From positions 1,674,001 through 1,738,000 of the forward strand of contig CP126197.1 of assembly GCA_030272155.1 (NCBI GenBank): DNA of 64,000 bases, read 5' to 3'. Each line of letters starts with the position of its first letter. The stretch's first letter is position 1. Origin of the DNA: Tetradesmus obliquus. Taxonomy: Eukaryota > Chlorophyta > Chlorophyceae > Sphaeropleales > Scenedesmaceae. The notes beneath the pieces are model-generated. The model worked only from the letters and a program-made list of their open reading frames with translations. It searched no databases and was not told where the DNA came from. Shown one piece after another: positions 1 through 12,502 of this stretch. A program made the translations under genes and the position numbers.

Positions 1-281
1 GTCTGTGTTCAAGGGTTTAAACGTGAAAGCAGGTCAATCATTGCAAGCATAATGCAGCATAATGAGCACTCACATCTCTACAGCTTGACATCTAGCTAAA
101 GTAGCTATATGCTTGAGCCGTTGACCAGGTGGCAGCCAGCAAGCAAGCACTTAGAGGTCAGCAGCGGTCTCTGTGGTTTGAACTTTAACATGAAACAGGC
201 TCCGGCTCCTATCAGCTATCAGTTGCCACTGCCGCCGCTGCTGCTGCTGCTGCTGACGATACCGTATGTGACACAGCCCAA
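1..281. other. 3' flank of the DUF4470-MYND gene
   Basis: Probable 3' untranslated region and intergenic DNA. The first 55 bases resemble 41156-41200, suggesting a dispersed repeat. Small ORFs here are shadows of CTG tracts. Confidence 0.4.
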
Positions 282-3200
282 CTACGTGCTGCTGCAGGCG
301 CGCTTGTGCCGCGGCCAGTCTGCCCGCTGGCACTGCACACAGCAGTACCTGTCAGCATCGCTCCTGCAGCGGCTGCAGCGCAGCAGCTGCTGCACCACGG
401 CACCACCCGCACCCCTGCTGCCTGGCTTGGCCCCACACACTCTGCAGGCACCACCAGCACCTGCCTCCGCTGCCGCTGCTGCTGCCACTTGGGGTCTTGC
501 ACCTGCAGCAGACCGCCCAGCCGCTGCTGCTGCTTCTGCTGCAGCAGCACGCACTGCACCAGCATCAGCTCGGCTCACTGGCCTGCTGCTGCCCCCGCTG
601 CCAGCGCCAGCTGCTGCGCCGGCTGCTGCCATTGCGGCCTTCTTGAAACTATCAGGTATTGCATCCATGAGTGTAGCCGAGTCACCCAGCAGCTCCGGGT
701 ACACAGGGCAGATGAAACTGGCCAGCCAGTGGCTGTTGGGGCCCAGGGGCAGGTGCTTGACCTGCCATGATGTGGGCTGCATGCGGCGTGCGTTGCGCTG
801 TAGGAGAGAGCGCAGCAGCTGCAGCTCGTGGGTGGAGCAGAAGGTGGTGGATGAGGCACCCTGGGCAGCAGCAGCAGCAGCAGCAGCAGCGGCGGTGGCG
901 GTTGCAGGAACCGGATCAGTGGATGGTCAGACAGATGTGGCATGGGATGGCAAGTGACTGCTGACGCCGGCAGCAGGCAACACGGCAGCACCGCACTGAA
1001 GGAAGCTGCAGCAGCAACACATGAGGTGCTTGCGCTGCCACGGTGTGGGTTGCATGCGGCGTGTGTTGCTCTGTAACAGAGCTCGCAGCAGCTGCAGGCT
1101 GCAGCTCACGGGTTGAGCAGAAGGTGGTGGATGAGGCGCCCTGCGGGCAGCAGCAGCAGCAGGTTGAGTATTGTGCATTCAAAACATAGAGTTGTGCATT
1201 CAGTGTGATGCATGCAGTTAGTGGCTGCTAGCAGACGGTGGTGGGCGAGCAGCCCTGGGACAGCAGCAGCAGCAGCAGCAGCAGGAAAGCAGCAAGCCTG
1301 TGAGCTAGCACTCCTGCCGATGTCACCAGCTGTTTGTGTGCCCTTCCCACACTTCAGGGCATCCTGCATCTTGCATCCATACAAAAACACTTGGCCGACC
1401 ACGCTGCGCTGTGTGAGAGGTGACTCTTGGCCGCATACAAACGCAAGCTTGGCAGCCACGTCTGACACTTGAACGACAGCCACGTATCACCACATTATGC
1501 ATGTCACGCTGCCACACACCTGTGCCATGATGACCTCCTTGAAGCGTCCCAGCTCCTTGTTCATATCTATCTTGCCCTGCTGCAGCAGCGCCATGCCCTG
1601 CTCATTGTCAACCACACTCAGCACAGCCAGCGGGCGGTTGGTGGAGGTCAGCCGCCGCAGCGGTGTGTGCACGCGAATGTACATGGCATGAGCCTTGTCG
1701 CTGCCTTGTGGCGCGTCCTTGTTGATGATCTACGGCGGCGGCAGCAGCAGCAGTAGCAGCAGTAGCAGCAGTTGAGCAAGCAGACGATCAACCGGCAAAG
1801 CAGCAAGGGAGAGTGTGCGCCTTGTTGCTGCCTTGCGGGGCGTTCCACTTCAAGTTCAAGTTCAAGTTTGGCAGAAGCAGCAGTAGCAGCTTTCACACAT
1901 CTAATTAAGCAAGCGGCAAACCGGTGTGTGCACAAGGATGTACATGGCAAGAGCCCTGTCGCTGTCTTGCAGTGCGACCTTATTGATGATCTAGCGAGTA
2001 AGCAGTATGCGAGTGCAGCAGTTCAGCAGGGGGTGGTTTAGCAGGAGAAATAGCAGCACGGCAGGGTGGAAGAAGATCACAACATTGGAGGTGCTTGTGT
2101 TTCACCCAGTGTGCTGCCCAGCAGCAGGGCTTGCTCTGACCTGGTGAATGAGCAGGTGGTCTTTAGTGCACATTCTCTTCAACTACTTTGCTGCAAAGCA
2201 TGGCAGCTGCTGCCGTTACTTACTTGGTGGATGAGCAGGTTGTCTTTAATGGCCCGCACAAAGATGATCTTGATGGTCTCCCTCAAGTCCCGGAAGGGGT
2301 CACCCAGCTCCAGGTTGCCATCACGCATCTGCACAAGTGTTTGTTAAGACAACACCGACACAATTACAACTCATGGAACATAGCAAATGACAAGGGTTCA
2401 CGCCGCAGCAAGTGCAGCAACTTACCAGCAGTACAGGGCATGCGGCACGCCGTGCCTTATTGTGTCGGTGTTGAGGTCCAGTACCCTCAACGCAGTGGCA
2501 AGCTAAAAAACTCGTCTCAGGCTGTTGTGCGGATGGTCAAGCATCTCACTCCCACCTGCTCCACCATCTCAGCGTGGTCAAACATCTCACTCATCCACAG
2601 CGGCCACTGCTCATTCGACAGAGGCAGCGCCTCCAGCTGCCTCTCCACATCCAGCTGCCTGATCAGCCCACCACCCGCTGCAGGCACGACACGATACAAA
2701 GTATTCAACGCATGCATGGTCAGTGCGGCAGTGTCTGTGCAATCGGTGCAGCAAACACATCCGTCGTAGTTGTTCAACACCCGTGGGTGCAGATGCATGG
2801 CTTGCAAGAGCAGTATGTGACTGCGACTTGGCTGACCTCCTGAGTTCAGTAGGGGCACAGCAAACAGCTGCATTTTGAGGCGCATAGCCATGCTTGTAAG
2901 CGGCCGCACCTGTGCTGCTGGCCAGGTCGCAGGGCCAGTCTGGGTCTGCTGACTTGGGCAGCCGGGCAGTGATGGTGCGGCTGCCTTTGGATAGCGTGTA
3001 CTCTGCGGGTTGCAATTCAGAAACAAGCAGTGTAAGCAAGAGCGCATGCAGTCACCAGCCCCAGACACTACAGACAAGCTAGGCCGGTGGGGATGATTGC
3101 GGTTGCTGGTTCGGCCTACGCTGGTGTCCATTCTCAACAGCGCAAGCCAGCTGGATATACCGCGGACAGTCCCAAGCAGTTCCGGCTGCAAGGTACTATG

Positions 3201-3615
3201 GCCGCTGCCTCAAAACCGATAGTGTTCACCGCCACAGACAAACACTCTCACGCAGGCCCATACAGGAATCCCGACAGCAACTCATGCCTGATTTGCAGCC
3301 ACTTGAGAGCTTGTACCGGACGTTCAACTGCTATCCAAGTGTGCAACACCTGTCCAGCTATGCTATTTGCAATGATCACCCACTTGCTGATGAGCTGTCC
3401 ACAGGGTGCAGCAGCCGCAGCTTAAACCCTCCCAGCCCTGCAGGTTTAGCCAGGGTAAACCCTAGCTCGTGCGTCACGTGCCCTGCAGCCGCATTCATCA
3501 CTGCAGGCAGCACAGCCAAGCCAGAGCAGGGCTCACTGCCACTGGCTTTCAGAGTGGCTGTATATGCCACTGCATCTTCTTGCAGCTGCAGCAGCTGCAG
3601 CCCTGGCGCCTCCTG

Positions 3616-3655
<40 letters not shown>

Positions 3656-4658
3656 AAGGGGCTTGCATCTAGGATGAGCCCACGGCTGTTCAAAAGAGGT
3701 GTTGCTGTGAACTCTGCCAGGCGCTGCGGCATGCAGTGCCAGACGCCCAGCTGCTGCAGCAGGCCTACTGTTGTTGTGGCTGGGTCGAAGCCGTGGTCGG
3801 CTGGCAGCAGGAAGGACACCTGGATACAGCGGGAAGGGCCAAGACGCATTTGAAAGATGTGCAGTTGGTGATCAAAAGAATTCAAGGCTTGAAAATGCGT
3901 GTTGGTACATGGGGATGGTGGGGGAGTGGTGGGAGACCTTGCCGCCGTGGCAATCGGCTGTAGGCCATACAGGCTGCGATGCCGCTTTGTTTGCCGATAA
4001 CACAAACAGATGTCTTGGTTTGGGGTTGTGTCAGCACCTGTTTTGGAATCTTGAATGCGACTGCATCAATTTGCAGGTACACAATCATGACGCAGACCCC
4101 AGCTCCCTTACCTGCATCGGCAACCTGTCTGGTGCCCTTGCATCCACTGCCACTGCAATGCTGTCTATCACAGCCACTCCAGGTCCCACATCCTTCCCAC
4201 TCTTCAGTGCAGCATCAACAGCAGCAGCCACACCTATCGCTGCTGCCACCCCTGCATGTGTCGTGCCTGCCATCATCTGCTGCAGCTGCAGCAGCATGCT
4301 GCTCACATCGCTGCTGCTGCTGCTGCTGCCACGCTGCAGCCTTGCTACAGCAGCGTCTGTCAGCAGCACCAGGCGCAGGAATGGAGTGCTTGTGATTATA
4401 GTGCAGGCAGCACTTGGGATTACGCTGCCTGAATACAGCAGCGGCGGTTCGGCACAACCACTCAGCTGCTGTGCAGGTAATTCAGCTGCGCTGCTGCTGC
4501 TGCTGCTACTGCCACCTGATGCGTTGATGTTGCTGCTCTCTGCTGCTGCTGCTGGCAGTTCTCGCAGCAGCCACTGCCAGGCTGCTTGCCAAGCTGTCTG
4601 GAACTGAGGCTGCAGCTGCCAGTGCTGCGGCAGCTGCTGCAGCAGCTGCACTACACTG

Positions 4659-4697
<39 letters not shown>

Positions 4698-6921
4698 GTG
4701 TCACTCCCTGCCGCGCCTGCTGCTGCTGTTGCTTTGCTGTCACCCAGCTGCAGCTGCACTCTGCTTGCCAGTCCAGCCACCAGCCTTGCTAGTGTTGCAG
4801 GAGTGTGCAGCAGCAGGCCGCTCCTATCCTCTGCATACTTGCCAGCTGCACTGGCACAGCAGAGCTCCTGCAGCCGCAGCAGCGCATCAGACAAGCCGCA
4901 TGCTCCTGGCTTTGGAGGCAGCAGCAGCTGCGGCAATGCCAGGCCTGCATCCTCACATGCTTCTGCAACTGCTGCATTGCCACCCACTGCATTGCCACTG
5001 TTGGAAGAGGCTGTAGCTGCTGCCTTGCTCTTGCCAGAGCCAGCAGCAGCAGCAACGCTGGGTACCGCCGGTGCGAACTCCAGCTGCCGCGTGTTACTCG
5101 CCCGCGTTGCTATCCTATCATGCAAGCTGTAAGGCTCCATCTTGCCAAACCGCGTCTCTGTAACAAGCCGCAGCCCCAGCAGAGCCGGCAGCAGCGCAGG
5201 GGGCCCTCCCAGCACTGTTGTGAGGTAGGCGGTGATGCTGTTTGCTCCGCTGCTGTTCCACGTCATTGCATCTGCTGTGAGGCGGCTGCTGGGGTGGGGA
5301 GCCAGGCGGAGACCTGCCGCCAGCAGCACATTCAGCAGCCCTGCAGGACATGGAATCAACGCAGATCAGGTGTCAGGGAACACATCATGCCACATGCATC
5401 TGCTGTGAGGCGGCTGCTGGGGTGGGGAGCCAGGCGGGGACCCGCTGCCAGCAGCACATTCAGCAGACATGCAGGACATGAAAATGAGACAAATCAGGTG
5501 TCAGGGAACACATCGCACCACATGCATCTGCTGTGAGGCGGCTGCTGGGGTGCGGAACAAGGCGAGGGCCTGCCGCCAGCACATTTGGCAGGCCTTTGGG
5601 GTGCATAGAATTGCGAATATACACATCGGGTTGGTTATCGCAGCGGCGTCAGCGCTGGCAGCACATTTAGCACGCCTGCAGGGCGCGAAGCAGCCCATAT
5701 GCACTGCATTGGTGGCATGTGAGCTAGTGAGAGGCCTGTACAGGCGCCTCTGGCACAAACACAAGCCAACATCTGTTTGTTGCCATACATCAATAACCTG
5801 CCACCCACCACTTTGGCAGTTGTATAGATTTATAAACTTGACTTACCTGCATGATCGCCGACATGGGACACGTCAATGGCATGGAAGCGCAGGCTGTCTC
5901 CCAAGCTGCTGCCGGGCACCACATGGGTGGAATGGAAGTCAATGATTGGCCTGTACAGTTCCCCAGCTCACATGTGTTTCTCCATACATCAACAACCTGA
6001 CATCGACTTCTTTGGCAGTTCTAAAAGACACCACTCACCTGCATGGTCACCAACATTGGACACGTCAATGGCATGGAAGCGCAGCCCATCCCCCAAGCTG
6101 CTGCCGGGCCCACACAGCTCCACAGCATCCAGACAGCACAAACACAGCACTTTTGCTGAGTTGATGAGGCGGACAGGCCCCTCTGCTACAACTCATGCCA
6201 GCTTGTGCTGTCCCAGAATCACCAGCCTCCCGCACACCGAATTGCATCTCCCAACAAATGAACATACCAGCGAAGCTCACCTGCATGGTCACCTACGTTT
6301 GACACGTCAATGGCACTGTGGCACAGTCCATCGTCCCGCTGGTACACACAAAATGCAAGCACCAGTAACCCACCACACACGGCCTGGAGGTCTCAAAACC
6401 ACCAGTCACCTGCATGGTCACCAACATTGGATACGTCAATGGCATGGAAGCGCAGGTTATCAACACTCTTCACACACTGGACGCACCTCCCAACAAATGA
6501 ATATACTAGAAAAAAACCCCACCTGCATGGTCGCCCACATTGGACACATCAATGGCATGGAAGCGCAGGCCATCACCCAAGCTGCCGCCAGGCCCACACG
6601 GTTCCACAGCATCCAGATAGCACAAACACAGCACACTTTTGCAGAAATAATGAGACGGACAGGCCCTTCTGCTACAACTCATGCCAGCCACCTTCCCCAC
6701 ACTGACCAGCATCCCAACAGTTTAATATCCTACTTAAACTCACCTGCATGGTCACCAACATTGGACACGTCAATGGCATGGAAGCGCAGGCTGTCCCCCA
6801 AGCTGCTGCCAGGCCCACACAGCTCCAAGCCATCCCCACCATGCAGCACAAACACCACCCCTCCGCTGCTGCTGCTGCTGCTGCTGCTGGCGTGAGCTGT
6901 ACTACTGCCTGCAGCTCCTGA

Positions 6922-6960
<39 letters not shown>

Positions 6961-9057
6961 ATGTTGGTATGCAGCCACCATGTCTCTCAAGCAGGCTTGT
7001 GCTGCGCGTGTCAGCAGCCCTGGCTGCTGCTGCTGGCTCGACTTGCTGCCTGTCTGTCTGGCCGCCCCGCTGCGCAGCAGCTGTTTGTGGCTGAACTGCG
7101 GGAAGCAGTCCCAGGGCCGCGTCGCATCATGCACCTGGAAGGAAAGAGCAGCAGTTTTTTTGCAATGCATGCAAGTCAGGCAAGGGCCGGGTTGCATCAT
7201 GCACCTGGAAGAAAAGAGCCGCAGCAGTTTGCAATGCATGCAAGTCAGGCAAAGGCCGGGTTGCGTCATGCACCTGAAGCAAACAGACCATCACCGCATC
7301 ATGTTCAGCGCAATGCAGCCAAGTGCTGCAGTTGCATGTGCATCAGCAGCCAAGCATTGTATAGATTCCTTTCTCAATAAAGTAGCTGTTAAAAATAAGA
7401 ATAATCGTAAGAAAAAAAAGACTGCTCTTTAGAACTCGAGCTCATAAAATTTTTTATGACTTTTTTGCTACGTCCTTTTGGTCCGTGACTTGGCAGCAGG
7501 CCTGGCTGCATGCACTTGTGAGCCAACTGCAGCACATGCTTGCTGCACAAACATGATGACAACACCATGATGATGCTTGCTGCTCAACATGCTGTTTGAG
7601 GCTGCTGTGTGTTTACAGCAACGCCGCGGTAGCGTTGCTCTGCAGCAGCTGCTGCTGTGTGGTATGGGTACTCACCCTCCAGCCGCACTGAGCATCGAGC
7701 AGTGTGGGGTTTACTGCGGGGCCCTGGCAGCTGCTGCCGTCTGCACAGATGCTGCCATGCAGGAAGTATGTCTGCAGCAGCGGCAAACAGCATTCACCAT
7801 GCAGCAGCACGCAGCACGCAGCACACGGCAGCAGAGCAGACAGCGTTAGCACCGTATGACGTACAAGACCACAATAAGGCTGTCATCGATTTGCAGGTGA
7901 GTTGGTGCGATGCCTAGTTAGCTGCTGGTACATACTGCTATATCAAACACATGTTCGTGTAACTTTGTTCTTACATGTGTAAGCACACCGCAAGGTCCTA
8001 AGACAGCATTTAGCCTTGCACACCACCCATGGCTCCATTGCTGTGTCTATTTAACAATGTCAATAGCGGCCATCGTAACAACCCCTGCAGACACACATCC
8101 AACTCCTTGCACAGCATTTTCTGTGCTGCTGCTGGCAGCAGCCTGCTGTCAACCAGCAGCCCATCCAGCTGGCTGTCCAGGCTGGCGATGCCCGCTGACT
8201 CAGCAAAGGCATTGAAAGCATGCAGCCCAGCACACCTGTATGGCACTGCTGCCATGGCTAGATGGCATTGTTGCTGACACTGCATGGCTTGAACAGTAAC
8301 ATGATGATGGATGTCAATCACAGCCAAAGGAAAAAACCCAAAAGCCCACCTCCAGCTCCTTGCACAGCATTTTCTGTGTGACTGGTGGCAGCAGGCTGCT
8401 GTCCACCACTAACCCATCCAGCTGGCTGTCCATGCTGGCAATGCCCGCTGACTCAGCAAAGCCTTGTAAAGCATGCAGCCCAGCACACCTGTACGGCACC
8501 GCTGCCATGCCCAGATAACAAGGTTCCAACACTCTGTGGCTTGAACAGTAACACGATGATGATGGAAGTGAACCACAGCCAATGCAAGAAGCCCTGCAAA
8601 CCCACCTCCAGCTCCTTGCACAGCAACTTCTGTGTTGCTGCTGGCAGCAGCCTGCTGTCAACCACTAACCCATCCAGCTGGCTGTCCAAGCTGGCAATGC
8701 CCGCTGACTCAGCAAAGCTGCGCTGCTTTGACTGACTGTCAAAAGCTCGCAGCCGCCGGTTGATGGCAGTCTGCATGAACAACTCACTGCAGCAGCAGCA
8801 GCAGCAGCAGCGGCAGCAGCAGCAAACATAAGGAATTTGATAATAAATTTTAAACAGGGCATGGGGTTCAGTACAAGGTGGACTTCGCGGCAGGCGTTGG
8901 TCATAGGTTGCAAGACATCACATTCAAAGAACCCATTATCTGCAGACCCTATGATCCACTGTGCTTCACCCACCGCTCGGCTGCGAGTGATTTTGGGGTT
9001 TTGTCACAGCGCAGCCAGCTGCGCCACACAGCACACAGCTTGCTCCGCACGCCTCCA

Positions 9058-9101
<44 letters not shown>

Positions 9102-9969
9102 GCTGCTGCTGGAACTGCTCCCAAAGCGGATACAGTCTGGCAGTTGGTCGTCAATCGCCTGCAGCAATGCACAACCGATGTCACCAACTAAATGCTTGCA
9201 TCAGGTGTACGCTGCTGTTTGCCTTGTGATGACGCAAGATGCCCCAACAGGAACCCTGTGCAGGCGCATTGCATGCTGTGCAAGCTTACTGCATGGGGCT
9301 CGGTTCAGCCACTGGCCGCCTCTTTGTTATCCTCTTGACCCACCTTTTGCAGCAGTAGGTCCAGCCTCTGCTTGTGCTCAGCTGAAAGTTGAGCACAGAA
9401 CCACAGGGACCACAGAAAATTGACATCATCTGCTTTTTCAGGGTCCATTTCTGCTGCAGCTGCCAGCAGCAGCGCATTTCTCGCCAGTACAGCATCTGAC
9501 ACGTCATTCAAATGCAGCTGACAGCTGCAGCGGGCGCCGGCGTTGACCAGAGCCGCTGCTGTGGTCAATGCATTGCGTATGTCGCCGCAGCCTAGTAGAA
9601 GCACCTACAGTTGTCAGGAGGCCACAAATGGCGGTCAGTCAGAGCAGCGCGTGCAGGCCGGCTTGCCAGTGCTGCTGCTGCTGGACATTGCTGCAGGAGT
9701 CCATTGGAGGCAAAACTCGTTTTATTCATTTGTATAAGGCCACAAGAAGTGCTGCAGCAGCGCAGTACATACGGTCTGGCGTGCAGTTTGTTGGCCAGCT
9801 CTTATCTGTGATGTGCTATCTGTGCTGTGCTATCTGTGCCCACCTTGCAGTCTGCTGGGGCATTGTCTCCTGCAGGCAGCACGGCTATAGCAGGCGTGTT
9901 ACCAATGGGGTATTGAAAGCCCCATCGATGGTAGAGGACCTTTCTAGATGTGACAGCAGGGAACGCCAT
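282..9969 (-). CDS. DUF4470 domain protein with C-terminal MYND zinc finger
   Basis: Multi-exon gene read from 9969 down to a stop at 282. Phase-consistent exons: 9844-9969 (MAFPAVTSRK..., with YPIGNTPAIAVL), 9344-9604 (LLLGCGDIRNALTT and LARNALLLAAAAE), 8974-9158 (Ser-rich), 8606-8786, 6744-7134 (ends RFHAIDVSNVGDHAG), 4112-5340 (starts GLLNVLLAAGLRLAP), 3384-3819, 2910-3002, 2556-2800, 2426-2502. Later pieces: about 2221-2322, 1520-1729, a short exon near 1390-1470, and 282-866. Motifs of the first exons match the DUF4470 domain found N-terminal to MYND fingers in fungi and algae. The last exon ends in a MYND finger: CRVC, then CSRC, then CCVQCQRADWPRHKRAC. MYND fingers usually bind proteins; the substrate here is unknown. 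Two joins are unresolved: 2426 to the next exon would create TGA, and the 1.4 kb exon frame is unclear. Introns carry about 15 exon echoes. Family call good, exact model moderate. Confidence 0.75.
1021..2195 (-). repeat. Exon-edge echoes in 3' part of the DUF4470-MYND gene
   Basis: 1021-1146 repeats the acceptor side of the MYND exon (the SSTTFCST...ELQ part) with a frameshift. About 1815-1850 and 1935-1990 repeat the acceptor side of the 1520-1729 exon. 2128-2195 repeats the donor side of the exon near 2221-2322. All are diverged, and each lies on the side predicted by the part it copies. Confidence 0.7.
5395..6610 (-). repeat. Two opposed exon-echo ladders inside one DUF4470 intron
   Basis: This intron separates exon 6744-7134 from exon 4112-5340. 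About 5395-5475 and 5525-5600 copy the acceptor side of the downstream exon (LLNVLLAAG...). About 5850-5930, 6035-6115, 6285-6330, 6405-6455 and 6520-6610 copy the donor side of the upstream exon (RFHAIDVSNVGDHAG plus GT donor). Copies differ by scattered substitutions and small indels, which argues against assembly duplication. Confidence 0.8.
7185..7285 (-). repeat. Two echoes of the acceptor side of exon 6744-7134
   Basis: The acceptor plus VHDATRPW-coding start at 7134 recurs near 7200 and 7268, upstream in transcription direction. Each copy keeps CAG followed by GTGCATGATGC or a close variant. Confidence 0.7.
7371..7485. other. AT-rich patch inside a DUF4470 gene intron
   Basis: An A/T-rich stretch with AATAAA, a run of eight A and T-rich runs stands out from GC-rich surroundings. 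No gene is seen. It may be a decayed insertion or a tail left by retroposition. Confidence 0.35.
8089..8522 (-). repeat. Two long echoes of exon 8606-8786
   Basis: About 8089-8270 and 8345-8522 repeat the exon's 3' half (AESAGIAS-DSQLDGL, then KELE or KELD), the GTG donor and some following intron, so the repeat unit is about 180 bp. Both lie downstream in transcription direction. Reading frames are mostly open. Confidence 0.8.
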
Positions 9970-10374
9970 CAGCGCTGCTGGGCTGTGCAGATCTAGTTGC
10001 TGCAAAGGATGCACGCCATGGAAGCAGCTGGCATGTGCAAACGCTGATATAGGGAAACAGATCGAACAGGGATTTGGCGTGCACAGGCAAAGCCACACCC
10101 ACACCCCGGAACTCAGTTTGAAGCAGCGGAATACGAAACAGCAACCATAATATGACAGTGACACCCTGAGGCAGCTTCAGTTCCCCAAGTCGTTGTTTGC
10201 TTTACATTTACGACCGTTTTGCAAAGTTGCGCTGGGACGCCAGACGGAAGGTGTGGTCTTGCCAGCCCTGTCCGAAGTAGCTGCTTGTGTGAGCAGTCGA
10301 TCAGACACCTTACATCCAACCTCTTATCCCTGCCTCGTCGCTGTGCACTGTGACTCTTGTCTGCGTTCTTGCGA
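9970..10374. promoter_or_regulatory. Candidate bidirectional promoter
   Basis: About 400 bp separate the divergent starts of the DUF4470-MYND gene (minus) and the RAP protein gene (plus). No TATA box or named element was recognised, and 5' untranslated exons may lie here. The call rests on gene orientation only. Confidence 0.4.
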
Positions 10375-10781
10375 ATGCCCTTACTGCCGTGGCAGCCGTA
10401 TCCACTTGCAAGGGCCCTCCCCAGGCACAGGTCTGTGAAGACCTCTGCCAGCTTGGACCGAGGCAGCAGCCACAATGGCTCGGCACGAAACACAAATCCA
10501 TCGTCAAACAGCAGTCAGCAGTGGCATACGAGGCGCGGCAGGCAGCAACCGCAGTGGCAACAGGAGCCAGAGCAGCAAAGCCAATTGCAGCAGCTGCAAC
10601 GGCAACCAGAGCAGCAGCCAAGGCATTCGCCGCAACAGCAGCAGCAGCAGCAGCAGCAGCAAGAGAAAGCTCCTCTGTCTCCTGTGCTCAAGGCTATGTT
10701 TGGCAGCGTGAAGCAGCAGAGCCTAGGGCAGCTGCAGCACCTGCTGGAGAACCATGTACACCACATGGATGGCTCAGGTAC

Positions 10782-10824
<43 letters not shown>

Positions 10825-12140
10825 CAACAGCTGCAGCCCTGTGTCCTCCATTTGGATGTTGTTAAGTTTGTGTGATGTGCTTCAAGGCAGCAGCGGGGAG
10901 TGTTTCATACCTGCAGCAGCAACGGCAGTCCGCAGTCAGCCTCGTTGGCATGCCCCCGTTGCAGTTTCCTGCAAGCAATTGTCTGCAAGTGCCGTGTGCA
11001 TCAGCCTCAACATCAATCAATTAAAGCACACGCAATTGTTACCACCAGTCGCCAGCAAGCAGTTGCGCAACGCTGTGCTTTAGACATGCCACGCCTATTC
11101 ACAACTTTCCCACCTTCCATCGCAGTGTTGGTGGCAATGCTGCTGCGGCTGGCAAAGCTACGACCGCCCCCTCCCAGGCAAGCCAAGGAGCAGCTTCTGC
11201 CAGAGATCTGGCACCATCTATACCCCCACCTGCAAACCCTGCAGCTACATGAGCTCTCGCTGGCCCTGTGGGCAGCAGCCAAACTGGACTACAACCAGCC
11301 GGCGCTGTACAGGATCTGCCTGCAGCTGTTTCTGCGGCAGTTGGATAGTGCGCCAGCGCGGCATGTGTCCAATGTTATGTATGCGCTGGCAGCAGCGCCG
11401 CTGCATAATGCGGCGCAGCACGATCTGCGGGTGCTGCCGCAGCTGCTGCCTGCCTTTGTAAAGCTGGCCGAAGCAGGAGAGGTCAACCCGCAGGTGTGAC
11501 GACAGCTGCTGTAACATGAAGTGTTGTGCAGCGGATCTTGAATTTGGACAAAGGTTTTGCTGCAGCAGACGAGTACTGCTGGATGAGCAACCAAAGCAAT
11601 ATGACACAGTGTCACAGTGTAACATGGCTGATTTGTAGCAGTGTCTGGCAATGACAGACCTGTCACTTCTGCTTGGTTGTGCAGTCAGCTGAGCTTCATT
11701 AGTCATTGTCTCAGCATTGGCATAGCAGGTGTAGTCCTTATTCTTGCCAGCTGCTGTTGCTGCCTCTGCCCATCAGCATAACATCAAGCCATTAGCTACT
11801 CAGACATGCTGCGCTGCTGCTGGGCCTTGCAGGACGTCTCAAACTGCTTGTGGGCACTTGCCAAGCTCAACCTGCAGCCTTACAGCTCAGACAAACGCAA
11901 AATACTGGCAGCGATGCAAAGCCAGCTTCATTCTGCAGCGCCGCAGTCAGTAGCGAATGTACTGTGGGCTCTAGCGAAGATGAAACACTGTCTGCCAGCA
12001 CCTGTTCTACTGCAGTATCTGCAGCAGCTGCTGCGGCAGACAGAGGCAGCGTCGGCACAGGATGCATCTAATGCTTTGTGGGCGCTCGCCAACCAGCAGC
12101 TGCCGCCGATGCTGCTGCAGCGGGCTCCCAGTGGGGACCT

Positions 12141-12179
<39 letters not shown>

Positions 12180-12460
12180 GTGCTGGGAGGTGCTGGAGGC
12201 AGCAGTCGTTGAGCTGCTGCGGCTTGCCTTGGTCAACAGCAGCAGCAGCAGGCAGCGAGGCCGCACTGGCGGCAGCGGCGGCAGCAGCAGCAGCGGCTAC
12301 CTTTGCAATGCACTATGGGCTGCTGCAAAGTTGAAGGTGCAGCTTCCACCACAGCTTGTAGCAGATGTGGTGGGCTGTGTGCATTCCGGGCTGCAGCATG
12401 CACCTGCTTCTGCTCAGGACGTCAGCAGTGCGCTGTGGGCAGCAGCGAACATACACATCA

Positions 12461-12502
<42 letters not shown>

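Noticed and set aside
109-957. 282-codon plus-strand ORF rich in Ala/Leu/Pro
   Set aside because: It is the antisense shadow of the MYND exon; CAG/CTG tracts stay open in several frames on both strands.
5850-6800. Regularly repeated segments resembling a CRISPR array
   Set aside because: Spacing is irregular, the repeats are coding exon edges with splice donors, and the genome is eukaryotic.
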